From an uncultured Allobaculum sp. (GTDB lineage: Bacteria; Bacillota_I; Bacilli_A; Erysipelotrichales; Erysipelotrichaceae), in the NCBI GenBank assembly GCA_910579655.1, contig CAJTVE010000066.1, forward strand, positions 1 through 14,912: a DNA stretch of 14,912 nucleotides, in the 5' to 3' direction. A program made the position numbers and the translations under genes. A model generated the notes under the pieces. It worked only from the letters and a program-made list of their open reading frames with translations, did not search any database and was not told the DNA's origin. Below, piece by piece: positions 1 to 6,594 of the stretch (the first letter of the stretch is position 1; the number at the start of each line of letters is the position of its first letter).

Positions 1-77
1 CCCATCTCGAACACGGCCGTTAAGCCATTGAACGCCGACGATAGTGTAAAAGCAAAAATAGGAAGTCGCCAGACAAA
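1..77 (+). rRNA. rrf: 5S ribosomal RNA, 3' part (cut by window edge)
   Basis: The first bases read as the conserved middle and 3' half of 5S rRNA: the CCCATCTCGAACACGG segment with GTTAAGC, then CGCCGACGATAGTGT, then GGAAGTCGCCAGAC at the 3' side of the closing stem. Aligned by eye to the E. coli 5S sequence the blocks come in the same order and spacing. The 5' half lies outside the window, so an rRNA operon must end here. The exact 3' end (about 75-78) is uncertain because the pairing 5' strand is not visible. Confidence 0.93.
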
Positions 78-81
78 GTTA

Positions 82-130
82 AATCCCTGAAGAATAAAGG
101 AGAAATCCGATGTTCTTCAGGGATTTTTTG
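82..130 (+). terminator. Rho-independent terminator of the rRNA operon
   Basis: A perfect 13-bp stem pairs AATCCCTGAAGAA (82-94) with TTCTTCAGGGATT (113-125) around an 18-nt loop and runs into a six-T tract (124-129) directly after the 5S rRNA. This is the expected end of the rRNA transcript. The reverse orientation has only a weak T-run, so it is unlikely to be the main terminator of the convergent gene that ends at 178. Confidence 0.92.
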
Positions 131-177
131 CGTTATCAGGCGATCAGAATTTGTAGAAACCAGGAATGTGTCCTGAC

Positions 178-1194
178 TTATTTTGAATTGAAGGTGAAGT
201 GAAAGTAGTTTGCATACATGGTCTTGATGCGCTCTGGAATGTAGGGACAGACCTTTAGGTGCTCAGCCAACAAATAATCTCTAAGTTCAGGAATTGTTTT
301 ATCGGAATCGAAAGGGAGATTGGAGAAAATAGACTTCAGCGGTTTATTTTCATTTTTCGCGCCTGCGATCTTTGCGTCATTGAGCCAGCTTTGATAATAA
401 TCAAGTGAAGCCCCTCGAAGGTCATAACATTCAACAGAAAAGTAGAAGTTTTCCAGACACTGCTGAGCGGTCTGGTCTCCGACAACTTGCTTTACCTGTT
501 CCCAATAAGGACCAATAGCTTTCATGCTTTCGTTTAAAGAATCTCCGTACCGTTGAATCTGATAATACATGTTGTCGACAACTTTGGCGGCGATATCAAT
601 GCTTTTAAAAACCGCAAAGGTCAGAAGACCAATCAGCCGGTCTCTGGGCTCGGAAGCAGGAACAGCTTGCTCATCTGCATAAAACTCAATAGGCAGAAAT
701 GATGGATCAGGAATAGAAAGCAGCCACGACATGGTGCTTTTGATCTGATCATAACGGTCGCAGTCAAAGGATTGGGCACCTGGTTTGGACAGGATCGTCA
801 GATTGACAATTTCACTTCGGATTGGATCTGAAAAATCGGCTCGACCGTGAAAGTCGTTGTAGCTGAGAAGGACATATCCTTCATCTTCATAGCGGGCAAC
901 TTTTAAAAATTCGATAAACTGATTTCGGGTAAACCGTCCTGGTTCTCGTTTCTCAATATATTCCCAGATTTCTTTGACCGGATAGCATCCGGCATAATTC
1001 GAAAATCCCTTTAGAATTTTGCGAAGCATCCGTGAATCCGTATCTTTGAAACCGGCCTGGCGGTAGAGATCATTGAGATATCTTCTTGAATACACATCAG
1101 GCATGATCAGATTGTAGGGCTTTTTTTGTGGAATCGGTGTGGCGGCAGTGTTTTTCTTCACCGCGGATTTTGCTTTCATTTTCGATTTTCCCAT
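178..1194 (-). CDS. Protein of unknown function, 338 aa
   Basis: I do not recognise this protein. The frame is open for 338 codons with normal amino-acid composition. It opens with a lysine-rich stretch (MGKSKMKAKSAVKK), has no signal peptide or obvious membrane segment, and is rich in Tyr, Phe and Asp, so it looks like a soluble cytoplasmic protein. Visible landmarks are a cysteine in NYAGCYP near residue 66 and an aromatic, basic tail. The ATG at 1194 is preferred over an in-frame ATG at 1233 because AAAGGAAG lies about 7 nt upstream of 1194. It is a single-gene unit facing the rRNA operon and separated by a terminator from cdd, so context gives no function. Confidence 0.72.
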   Translation of the reverse strand: MGKSKMKAKSAVKKNTAATPIPQKKPYNLIMPDVYSRRYLNDLYRQAGFKDTDSRMLRKILKGFSNYAGCYPVKEIWEYIEKREPGRFTRNQFIEFLKVARYEDEGYVLLSYNDFHGRADFSDPIRSEIVNLTILSKPGAQSFDCDRYDQIKSTMSWLLSIPDPSFLPIEFYADEQAVPASEPRDRLIGLLTFAVFKSIDIAAKVVDNMYYQIQRYGDSLNESMKAIGPYWEQVKQVVGDQTAQQCLENFYFSVECYDLRGASLDYYQSWLNDAKIAGAKNENKPLKSIFSNLPFDSDKTIPELRDYLLAEHLKVCPYIPERIKTMYANYFHFTFNSK

Positions 1195-1269
1195 TGCAGG
1201 ACTTCCTTTCTTGAAAACAGGCTGCTGAAGCAAGAATACTTACCAATCCGGCAATGATGGGCGGCTTTC

Positions 1270-1301
1270 TGTCTTTTTGTTCTGGCAGAAGCAAAAAGAC
1301 A
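1270..1301 (-). other. Hairpin in the leader of the unknown gene
   Basis: TGTCTTTTTG (1270-1279) pairs perfectly with CAAAAAGACA (1292-1301). The sequence between them can extend the stem by TTCT/AGAA with one bulged base and a three-base loop. It lies 76 bp upstream of the start codon at 1194. No U-run follows on the minus strand, so it is not a plain terminator; a leader structure or protein-binding site is possible. Confidence 0.45.
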
Positions 1302-1350
1302 TTTTACTCTTGATCTTTTTGGTCAGCCATTTTCATTGTTGTCTGTTTTT

Positions 1351-1364
1351 ATTATAAGGGTCAA
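1351..1364 (-). promoter_or_regulatory. Possible promoter of the unknown gene
   Basis: On the minus strand a perfect TATAAT lies at 1351-1356 and a TTGACC hexamer at 1359-1364. The two are too close together to serve as -10 and -35 of the same promoter. Either TATAAT is a -10 with a poor -35, or TTGACC is a -35 for AACAAT 18 bp further on. The region is the only plausible promoter for the gene starting at 1194. Confidence 0.35.
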
Positions 1365-1430
1365 TGGAATTTTTCTCTTTTTTGCCGACAAAACAGAGAG
1401 ATTGAATCTGAAATGGATGAGATCGCAATA

Positions 1431-1478
1431 AAAATCTCCCTGAGTTTCTGACGGATATCCACGGCTCAGGGAGATTTT
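1431..1478 (-). terminator. Rho-independent terminator after cdd
   Basis: AAAATCTCCCTGAG (1431-1444) and CTCAGGGAGATTTT (1465-1478) form a perfect 14-bp stem with a 20-nt loop. On the minus strand it ends in TTTTTATTG and sits 37 bp past the cdd stop codon, so it closes the udp-cdd transcript and insulates the unknown gene downstream. Confidence 0.93.
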
Positions 1479-1514
1479 ATTTGGCCGACTTGTTGATAAT
1501 AAACAGGATGGTGG

Positions 1515-1946
1515 CTATTTCATGCTTTCATCCGAAAAGGCAAAGGGCATCAGCTCACTGACCGTAAAGATTTTGATTGCTTTGTGGTTGGTGCAGATCA
1601 CAGGGGTGTTCAGGGTGAGCAGATCGAGCATGACCTGGCGGCAGGCGCCGCAGGGCGGGGTGATTTCTTCTGTTGGGGCAACCACCACTAAGGCCTTGAT
1701 GCGATCCTTCAGATAGCCTTGCATGACGGCTGAAAACATGGCTGTCCGTTCCGCGCAGTTCGAAAGACCATAAGACGAGTTTTCAATATTGGCACCCGGG
1801 ATCAAAGTGTCATCACAGGTGATGACGCACGCGCCCACCGGAAAGTGCGAATAAGGAACATACGCTTTTTTGGAGGCTTCAAAGGCGGTTTCAATCGCCC
1901 GATGAAGCAGGTCTTTACTCAGTGGCAGTTTCGTTTCGTCTGTCAT
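1515..1946 (-). CDS. cdd: Cytidine deaminase
   Basis: Homotetrameric-type cytidine deaminase, 143 aa, which hydrolyses cytidine and deoxycytidine to uridine and deoxyuridine in the cytoplasm. It shows the zinc-site signature: NCAERTA with Cys64 and catalytic Glu66, and PCGACRQV with Cys99 and Cys102. Upstream are PYSHFPVGA and the NIENSS segment that contacts the ribose. Length is typical of the short bacterial form. It overlaps the end of udp by 32 bp, so the two are co-transcribed and probably translationally coupled; its product uridine is the Udp substrate. The ATG at 1946 is chosen; an in-frame TTG at 1952 is an alternative. GAGAGAG in the udp coding end is the likely ribosome binding site. 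Confidence 0.95.
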   Translation of the reverse strand: MTDETKLPLSKDLLHRAIETAFEASKKAYVPYSHFPVGACVITCDDTLIPGANIENSSYGLSNCAERTAMFSAVMQGYLKDRIKALVVVAPTEEITPPCGACRQVMLDLLTLNTPVICTNHKAIKIFTVSELMPFAFSDESMK

Positions 1947-2703
1947 TGGCAATCAGCTCTCTCATCGCTTCAATGGCCACCCGGATGGCCAGATCGGTAT
2001 CATGAACAATGGGGTTTGGCAGGCCAAGGCGTTCACGTTCCTGGTTTCCGATGACCATGAAAATAGAGCCTACCCGCACGCCCCGATAGGCGCCGACGGT
2101 AAACAGGGCGGCAGATTCCATTTCGGAAACCTTGACCCCAAGGCGTTTCCAGGCTTCCCATTTCTGTTCCAGATCATAAGAAACGGGCATGGTTTGTGGA
2201 TTGTGCTGGCCATAGAAGGAATCTTTACACTGGGTGACTCCAACGCAATACGGGGCATTCAGTTTTTTTGCTCCGGCAACCAGCGCATTGACGACGTCAA
2301 AATCGGCAACAGCTGGAAATTCGATCGGTGCATACTCGCGTGATGTGCCTTCCGCTCTGACGGCTCCATTGGCGATCATGACGGAACCAGATTCGACTTC
2401 CGGCTGCATGCCGCCGCAGGTTCCAACGCGGATAAAGGTATCCGCACCCAGGTTAGCCAGTTCTTCCAGCGCAATGGCAGCCGAAGGACCACCGATTCCA
2501 GTCGAAGTGACCGAAACAGGAACGCCATCGAGCGTACCGGTCCAGGTTTCAAATTCGCGGCTGTCTGCAACTAAATGCGGATTGTCAAAGTAGGCGGCAA
2601 TTTTTTTGGTGCGCTTGGGGTCGCCGGGAAGCAGGACATACTTTCCAACGTCTCCTTTTTTCATGTTGATATGGTATTCATATCCTTGTTCGGCATATTT
2701 CAT
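1915..2703 (-). CDS. udp: Uridine phosphorylase
   Basis: Nucleoside phosphorylase of the PNP/UDP family, 262 aa, that splits uridine (and probably deoxyuridine) with phosphate into uracil and (deoxy)ribose-1-phosphate. Visible elements are the phosphate-binding LLPGDPKR near residue 25, STGIGGPS near 67, IRVGTCGG with Arg92 and Thr95, EFPAVADF, and the sugar-binding SEMES (194-197). CKDSFYGQH followed by KWEAWKRLG is typical of the streptococcal-type Udp. Gln166 is kept, but the residue matching E. coli Arg168 is Asn. The open frame runs further upstream to 3006, but that extension has no family similarity and covers the regulatory region. The ATG at 2703 has AAGGAG 13 nt upstream, a rather long spacing. 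It heads the udp-cdd unit. Confidence 0.94.
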   Translation of the reverse strand: MKYAEQGYEYHINMKKGDVGKYVLLPGDPKRTKKIAAYFDNPHLVADSREFETWTGTLDGVPVSVTSTGIGGPSAAIALEELANLGADTFIRVGTCGGMQPEVESGSVMIANGAVRAEGTSREYAPIEFPAVADFDVVNALVAGAKKLNAPYCVGVTQCKDSFYGQHNPQTMPVSYDLEQKWEAWKRLGVKVSEMESAALFTVGAYRGVRVGSIFMVIGNQERERLGLPNPIVHDTDLAIRVAIEAMRELIANDRRNETATE

Positions 2704-2736
2704 TGTGATATTCCATCTCCTTGTTGTCTGTCTTGT

Positions 2737-2761
2737 CTGCAAGCCCTTTCTGGACTTGCAG
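2737..2761 (-). promoter_or_regulatory. Stable hairpin in the udp leader
   Basis: On the minus strand CTGCAAGTCC and GGGCTTGCAG form a 10-bp stem (one G-U pair) with an AGAAA loop. It lies about 20 nt upstream of the udp ribosome binding site. No U-run follows. It could be an RNA stabiliser or part of a switch with the terminator-like hairpin upstream. Confidence 0.5.
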
Positions 2762-2824
2762 AGCACGTTGTCCGCTCCTGTGACCAGGTCTGGCTTTTTT
2801 TGTTGATCTTTCGGTTCAGTGGAT

Positions 2825-2857
2825 GGAAAGAAAACCGCCCGTCGATTTTGTGGGCGG
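2825..2857 (-). terminator. Terminator-like hairpin in the udp leader (possible attenuator)
   Basis: On the minus strand CCGCCC, an 11-nt loop and GGGCGG are followed at once by TTTTCTTTCC. The hairpin falls between the proposed promoter (about 2934) and the udp start (2703), so it would stop part of the transcripts before the gene. I could not identify a riboswitch class or a clear competing antiterminator, so attenuation is an inference from position and shape. Confidence 0.5.
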
Positions 2858-2909
2858 GGAAAAAGAAGCCAGAAGCCCGAAAAACAGGATCTGGATCCAT
2901 ACAATTGTG

Positions 2910-2934
2910 TGATAACGCTTTCAGCACCATTATA
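2910..2934 (-). promoter_or_regulatory. udp-cdd promoter -10 box with overlapping CcpA cre site
   Basis: Read on the minus strand, TATAAT (2929-2934) is followed 5 bp later by TGAAAGCGTTATCA (2910-2923). The latter fits the Bacillota cre consensus TGWAANCGNTNWCA at all 14 positions. A cre box across the transcription start normally means repression by CcpA when preferred sugars are present. The -35 region is poor, so the cre call is stronger than the promoter call. Confidence 0.75.
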
Positions 2935-3006
2935 GGAGCTTGGTTTCCACAAAGGGGTTCGGATGATCGAAAACCAGTAAAAAAGTGATTTGGAAAATGT
3001 CTGCAT

Positions 3007-3445
3007 TAAACAGACAAATTCAAAACAAGGCTAAAGGAAAAGCAAAAATGGTCGGACCAAAAAATGGATGAAAATAAAAACGTCCATTCTGGATGGAACT
3101 GTCAATCGGATATGCCGCATAAACATGGGGATTCAAGTCATGATTGTGGGAGAGAAATGAGTCCTTTGCCCAAATTGTCTAAAAGCATATAGGCATATGA
3201 ATGCGCTTTCCAAAATATACGGGGTAAGATCGCAAGTGAAGAAAGACGGAAATTGAACAGTTTGAATAGGTTCGAAATGAATAAAAGTGTTGATTCAACA
3301 AAAACAAAACTGCAGGGTCCTCCTGGATTCAAGTCCTATTCCAGCTTTTGATTCAGGCGCAGATGGAGAGCGAGTCCCTGCGGCCTTTTGGGCAGTTGTT
3401 TTCTCTTTGAGCTTCAAGATACGAACCTGGAAAGAAGGCGTAATC
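3007..3445 (+). other. Intergenic region before tktN with possible operator and weak cre-like site
   Basis: About 440 bp without a convincing gene. It must carry the tktN promoter, but no hexamer pair stands out; TTGAAC at 3253-3258 is a fair -35 candidate. TGTTGATTCAACA (3288-3300) is a perfect 13-bp palindrome that could be an operator near the start site. TGAATGCGCTTTCC (3198-3211) resembles a cre box with two mismatches. The frame of tktN is open back to 3287, but that stretch has no transketolase similarity. Confidence 0.4.
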
Positions 3446-4303
3446 ATGGATGTCATTCGCAAACAGACTTTAGAGCGTCTGGCGATTATGACTCGAGAAG
3501 GGATTTTAAGAAGTGTATATGGCGCCAAAGCTGGTCATCCCGGCGGCAGTCTTTCAGCTGCTGATGTGCTGACGTATCTGTATTTTGACCAGATGAAAAT
3601 TGATCCGCTCAATCCGCGCTGGAAGGATCGCGATCGCTTTGTTTTATCTAAAGGACATACGGCTCCTGCCCTGTATTCGGTTCTGGCGCTGCGCGGGTAT
3701 TTCCCCCAGCGGGATCTGCCGACGTTAAGACACATTGATTCTTATCTGCAGGGCCACCCGAATATGAATACAGTTCCCGGCGTGGATATGTCGACTGGGT
3801 CGCTTGGCCAGGGACTTTCTACGGGGGCTGGCATGGCGTTAGGGTTAAAACTTCAGGGCAAGGATGAAAATGTTTATGTCATGGTCGGAGATGGCGAAAT
3901 TGAAGAAGGCCAGATCTGGGAAGCGGTTTTATTTGCGCACCAGTTCCAGCTGGACCATTTGTGTGTCATCGTCGATGTCAATGGGCTGCAGCTGGACGGA
4001 CCGACGGAAACCATCATGGATACGTATCCAATCGCGGATAAATTCCGCTCTTTTGGCTGGAATGTCAAGGTGATCGACGGACATGACTTCAGCTCCATTG
4101 AAGAAGGTTTTGATGATTTCGAAGCCCACCGCCACTCCAGAAAGCCGACCGTGCTGCTGGCCAGGACCATTAAGGGCAAGGGCATTTCCTATATGGAAAA
4201 TCGGGTGGAATGGCATGGCAAAGCCCCAAATGAAGAACAGTTTAACCAGGGCATGGCTGAACTTGCCCTGGCCAGAGAAAGACTGGAGGCGATGCACGCA
4301 TGA
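3446..4303 (+). CDS. Transketolase, N-terminal subunit
   Basis: Thiamine-pyrophosphate-binding half of a split transketolase, 285 aa. With its partner it moves two-carbon units between sugar phosphates in the non-oxidative pentose phosphate pathway, letting ribose-5-phosphate enter glycolysis. It has GHPGGSLS with His31, SKGHTAPALY with His71, GHP at 103-105, TGSLGQG at 117-123, and the TPP motif GDGE (148-151) ending in Asn179. The ATG at 3446 has GAAGG 7 nt upstream and gives the normal N-terminus of this subunit. Its stop overlaps the start of the C-terminal subunit in ATGA, as expected for a 1:1 complex. Placement beside nucleoside phosphorylase genes points to use of nucleoside-derived ribose. 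Confidence 0.95.
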   Translation: MDVIRKQTLERLAIMTREGILRSVYGAKAGHPGGSLSAADVLTYLYFDQMKIDPLNPRWKDRDRFVLSKGHTAPALYSVLALRGYFPQRDLPTLRHIDSYLQGHPNMNTVPGVDMSTGSLGQGLSTGAGMALGLKLQGKDENVYVMVGDGEIEEGQIWEAVLFAHQFQLDHLCVIVDVNGLQLDGPTETIMDTYPIADKFRSFGWNVKVIDGHDFSSIEEGFDDFEAHRHSRKPTVLLARTIKGKGISYMENRVEWHGKAPNEEQFNQGMAELALARERLEAMHA

Positions 4304-5301
4304 CAAATGAAAAAGAACAGGTCCGCATTGCCACCCGCCAGAGTTATGGAGAAGCTTTAAAAGAGCTGGGAAGCCAGGTGGACAACCTGGTCGTTCTGGA
4401 TGCGGATCTGGCCAATGCGACTAAGACCTGCCTGTTTCGAGATGCCTTTCCAGAGCGCCACATTGACTGCGGGATTGCGGAAGCCAATATGATGGACGTT
4501 GCGGCTGGCCTTTCTACGACCGGACTGGTTCCTTTTGCTTCGACGTTTGCCATGTTTGCGGCTGGCCGCGCCTTTGAACAGATCCGCAACACCATCGGCT
4601 ATCCGCACCTGAATGTCAAAATTGGCGCGACGCATGGCGGCTTAAGCGTCGGTGAAGATGGGGCCAGCCATCAGTGCCTGGAAGACATTGCCCTGATGCG
4701 CACAATTCCCCAGATGACGATTTTCTGCCCAGTCGATGATCCGGAAGCCAGAGCGATGGTCAAAGCAGCCTATGCGCTGGATGGGCCAGTGTATATGCGC
4801 TTTTCCCGCCAGGCCACCCCGATTGTTCATGGGGATGACTATCAGTTTGAATCTGGCCATGGTGAAATTCTTCGCAAAGGCAAAGACATTGCGATTGTTT
4901 CCACTGGAATCCTGAGCGCGGAAGCGCTGGCCGCGTGCGACTTGCTTGCAGAGCATGGCATTGAGGCCACGCTCATTCACATGGGCACCATCAAGCCTCT
5001 CGATGAGGAGCTGCTGGTGGATACGGCCCGAGACGTGAAGGGATTTGTGACCGTCGAAGAACATAACATTATCGGCGGCCTTGGCGATGCCGTCTGTGAC
5101 ACGTTAAGTGAGCATCATCCGTTGTTGATCAAGCGGCTGGGCGTTCGAGATGTCTTCGGTCATTCAGGTCCAGGCAAGGCTTTGCTTCATGAATGCGGCC
5201 TGGATGCGCAGGGCATTGCCTGGAGTATTGAGAAGTGGATGGATCTTCATCCTGACATTTTTCAGCTTACGGCAGGCGGATTCAAAACCACTGGAAATTA
5301 A
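4300..5301 (+). CDS. Transketolase, C-terminal subunit
   Basis: Pyrimidine-binding and C-terminal half of the split transketolase, 333 aa. The pyrimidine domain starts with SYGEAL and LDADLANATKT, and carries the catalytic glutamate in DCGIAEANM (Glu61) that activates the cofactor. GATHGGLSVGEDGASHQ follows. The C-terminal domain shows VSTGILSAEALAA, VEEHNIIGGLG and FGHSGPGKALL. Its ATG overlaps the tktN stop by 4 bp, so the two are translationally coupled. It could be confused with 1-deoxyxylulose-5-phosphate synthase halves, but the split layout and GEDGASHQ fit transketolase. No clear terminator follows. Confidence 0.95.
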   Translation: MTNEKEQVRIATRQSYGEALKELGSQVDNLVVLDADLANATKTCLFRDAFPERHIDCGIAEANMMDVAAGLSTTGLVPFASTFAMFAAGRAFEQIRNTIGYPHLNVKIGATHGGLSVGEDGASHQCLEDIALMRTIPQMTIFCPVDDPEARAMVKAAYALDGPVYMRFSRQATPIVHGDDYQFESGHGEILRKGKDIAIVSTGILSAEALAACDLLAEHGIEATLIHMGTIKPLDEELLVDTARDVKGFVTVEEHNIIGGLGDAVCDTLSEHHPLLIKRLGVRDVFGHSGPGKALLHECGLDAQGIAWSIEKWMDLHPDIFQLTAGGFKTTGN

Positions 5302-5353
5302 GAAAACAAAATGACTTTGAGGGACACAATTTGGATGTGAATTTCCTTTTATC

Positions 5354-5379
5354 CATTCAACTTGTTCATTCAACCTTTG
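5354..5379 (+). repeat. Two-copy 13-bp direct repeat
   Basis: CATTCAACTTGTT is followed directly by CATTCAACCTTTG, so CATTCAAC recurs with a spacing of exactly 13 bp. The TTCAAC core also forms one arm of the palindrome at 3288-3300 before tktN, so it may be a regulator half-site shared by both leaders. Confidence 0.4.
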
Positions 5380-5558
5380 TTTTGGATCGAAACGATTGTC
5401 TCAAAACGCTTTTCGTCTCTTCATAAGCAAACAAACCGATAAAATTAAAAAATGTCTGATAATGGTATTAATAGATAAGCACAGAAAGACAGACTGAGAA
5501 TTCAGAAAATAAGCCGGATGAAAAGAACGGAATGTTCTTCTTCATGTCTCTGATCATT

Positions 5559-5608
5559 AAATTCCGTTACAAAATTCCGTTATAAAATTCTGTTTCTAAA
5601 CGCCGTTG
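5559..5608 (+). repeat. Degenerate tandem repeat of period 13 bp upstream of deoD
   Basis: AAATTCCGTTA occurs at 5559 and 5572, AAATTCTGTTT at 5585 and AAACGCCGTTG at 5598: four units at an exact 13-bp period, the last two degenerate. This may be a cluster of binding sites or slippage-derived sequence. The function is unknown. Confidence 0.6.
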
Positions 5609-5710
5609 CCGGTTCGGACTGCTCTTGCAAGCAGAAGGAGAGTCGGGCGCATGGGCACCATCAATTCCTGCTGCCCCATCCATTCTTTCGCAAATCGCAA
5701 ACGGGCTGGA

Positions 5711-5732
5711 ACGGATCGTTGACGGATCGTTA
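5711..5732 (+). repeat. Two-copy 11-bp tandem repeat
   Basis: ACGGATCGTTG is followed directly by ACGGATCGTTA. The pair lies 86 bp before the deoD start and near one helical turn in period, so side-by-side protein binding is possible but not shown. Confidence 0.5.
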
Positions 5733-5771
5733 TAGGGTCCGGCTCTCCAGATTCCCGTCTGTCAGGCGTTA

Positions 5772-5790
5772 TTCTGCCAGGCTGGCAGAA
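5772..5790 (+). promoter_or_regulatory. Perfect 19-bp inverted repeat before the deoD ribosome binding site
   Basis: TTCTGCCAG and CTGGCAGAA are perfect 9-bp arms around a single G, ending 14 bp before the AAAGGAG of deoD. In DNA this is a classic operator shape. In RNA the one-base loop would force some opening, so a shorter hairpin would form. It would control deoD expression if functional; the cognate regulator is not in the window. Confidence 0.55.
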
Positions 5791-5817
5791 CTGAATTCTG
5801 TGTAAAAGGAGAAAACT

Positions 5818-6531
5818 ATGAGCAATATCCCAACCCCCCACATTGAGGCCAAAAAAGAAGACATCGCAAAAACAGTCCTGATGCCTGGTGACCCCCTGCG
5901 TGCAAAGTTTATCGCTGAGACTTTCCTGGAAAACCCAAGACAGGTCAATGGCGTGCGCGGCATGCTGGGCTATACCGGAACCTATAAAGGAAAACCGGTC
6001 ACTGTTTTTGGCGGCGGCATGGGCATGCCAAGCGTAGGCATCTACACATATGAATTGTTTAATTTCTATGATGTAGACCAGATTATCCGGATTGGCAGCG
6101 CCGGTGCCTTAAGCGATGATGCAAAACTGAGAGATGTTGTCATCGGTGTCGGAGCCTGCACAGATTCCAACTATGCTTCCCAGTTCAAATTACCAGGAAC
6201 ATTTGCACCGATTGCCGATTTCGGACTGATTACCAAAGCTGTAAAGGCGGCTGAAGAACTGAATATTCCGGTGGCAGCTGGCAATATTTTATCAACGGAT
6301 GTGTTCTATTCAGCTGATGAAACAGCACTGTCCAAATGGGCAGAAATGGGTGTGCTGGCAACGGAAATGGAAGCCGCAGCCCTGTATATGAACGCCGCCA
6401 AGGCGCATAAAAAAGCTTTATGCCTGCTGACCATCTCGGATGCCCCATTCCGCGGCGAATCCTTAAGTTCAGAAGATCGTCAGACCAGCTTTACCGATAT
6501 GATGAAAATTGCCCTGGAACTGGCTGAATAG
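5818..6531 (+). CDS. deoD: Purine nucleoside phosphorylase, DeoD type
   Basis: Hexameric-type purine nucleoside phosphorylase, 237 aa, which cleaves purine (deoxy)nucleosides with phosphate to free base and (deoxy)ribose-1-phosphate in the cytoplasm. Key residues are in place: His8 (donated to the neighbouring subunit), GDP and Arg28 in MPGDPLRAK, Arg47, RIGSAGAL with Arg91 and Ser94, TEMEAAALY with Glu183-Met184-Glu185, Asp208 in ISDAP as the catalytic acid, and Arg221 in DRQTSF. Length matches the family. The ATG is fixed by AAAGGAG 6 nt upstream. It lies 63 bp before the transporter lipoprotein gene, so they are probably one transcript. Confidence 0.97.
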   Translation: MSNIPTPHIEAKKEDIAKTVLMPGDPLRAKFIAETFLENPRQVNGVRGMLGYTGTYKGKPVTVFGGGMGMPSVGIYTYELFNFYDVDQIIRIGSAGALSDDAKLRDVVIGVGACTDSNYASQFKLPGTFAPIADFGLITKAVKAAEELNIPVAAGNILSTDVFYSADETALSKWAEMGVLATEMEAAALYMNAAKAHKKALCLLTISDAPFRGESLSSEDRQTSFTDMMKIALELAE

Positions 6532-6594
6532 TTCAGCTTTCCTTCAGGATTGGATTGAAATATCCCTACATACACAAGATAAAGAAGAATAATT

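Larger units (their letters stand above)
5302..5817 (+). other. Intergenic region between tktC and deoD, no gene seen
   Basis: I see no convincing gene in this stretch. A minus-strand frame at 5596-5841 has no plausible protein character and overlaps the deoD start. The region instead holds short tandem repeats and inverted repeats, listed separately, that look regulatory. AAGAAC and GTTCTT (5523-5528 and 5534-5539) form another small inverted repeat. No strong -35/-10 pair was found, although AT-rich sequence around 5440-5475 (with TATTAAT at 5466) could hold a promoter. Confidence 0.5.

Noticed and set aside
1305..1337. Ten-codon leader peptide (MKMADQKDQE) on the minus strand before the unknown gene
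   Set aside because: No ribosome binding site and no codon pattern that suggests attenuation; most likely chance.
2835..2857. Known purine, preQ1 or SAM riboswitch in the udp leader
   Set aside because: None of the conserved core sequences of these classes could be found; only a generic terminator-like hairpin is supported.
2704..3006. Long N-terminal extension of udp in the same frame
   Set aside because: It has no similarity to the phosphorylase family, covers the -10 box, cre box and leader hairpins, and the ATG at 2703 gives the normal family N-terminus.
1915..3006. Plus-strand open frames opposite udp and cdd
   Set aside because: They are shadows of strongly recognisable minus-strand genes and have no ribosome binding sites or family features.
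3287..3445. N-terminal extension of tktN
   Set aside because: No transketolase similarity; the ATG at 3446 has a proper ribosome binding site and gives the usual start.
5400..5416. cre box in the tktC-deoD gap (TCAAAACGCTTTTC)
   Set aside because: Three mismatches to the consensus at key positions.
5596..5841. Minus-strand 81-codon frame before deoD
   Set aside because: Overlaps the deoD start and the regulatory repeats, and has no plausible protein character.
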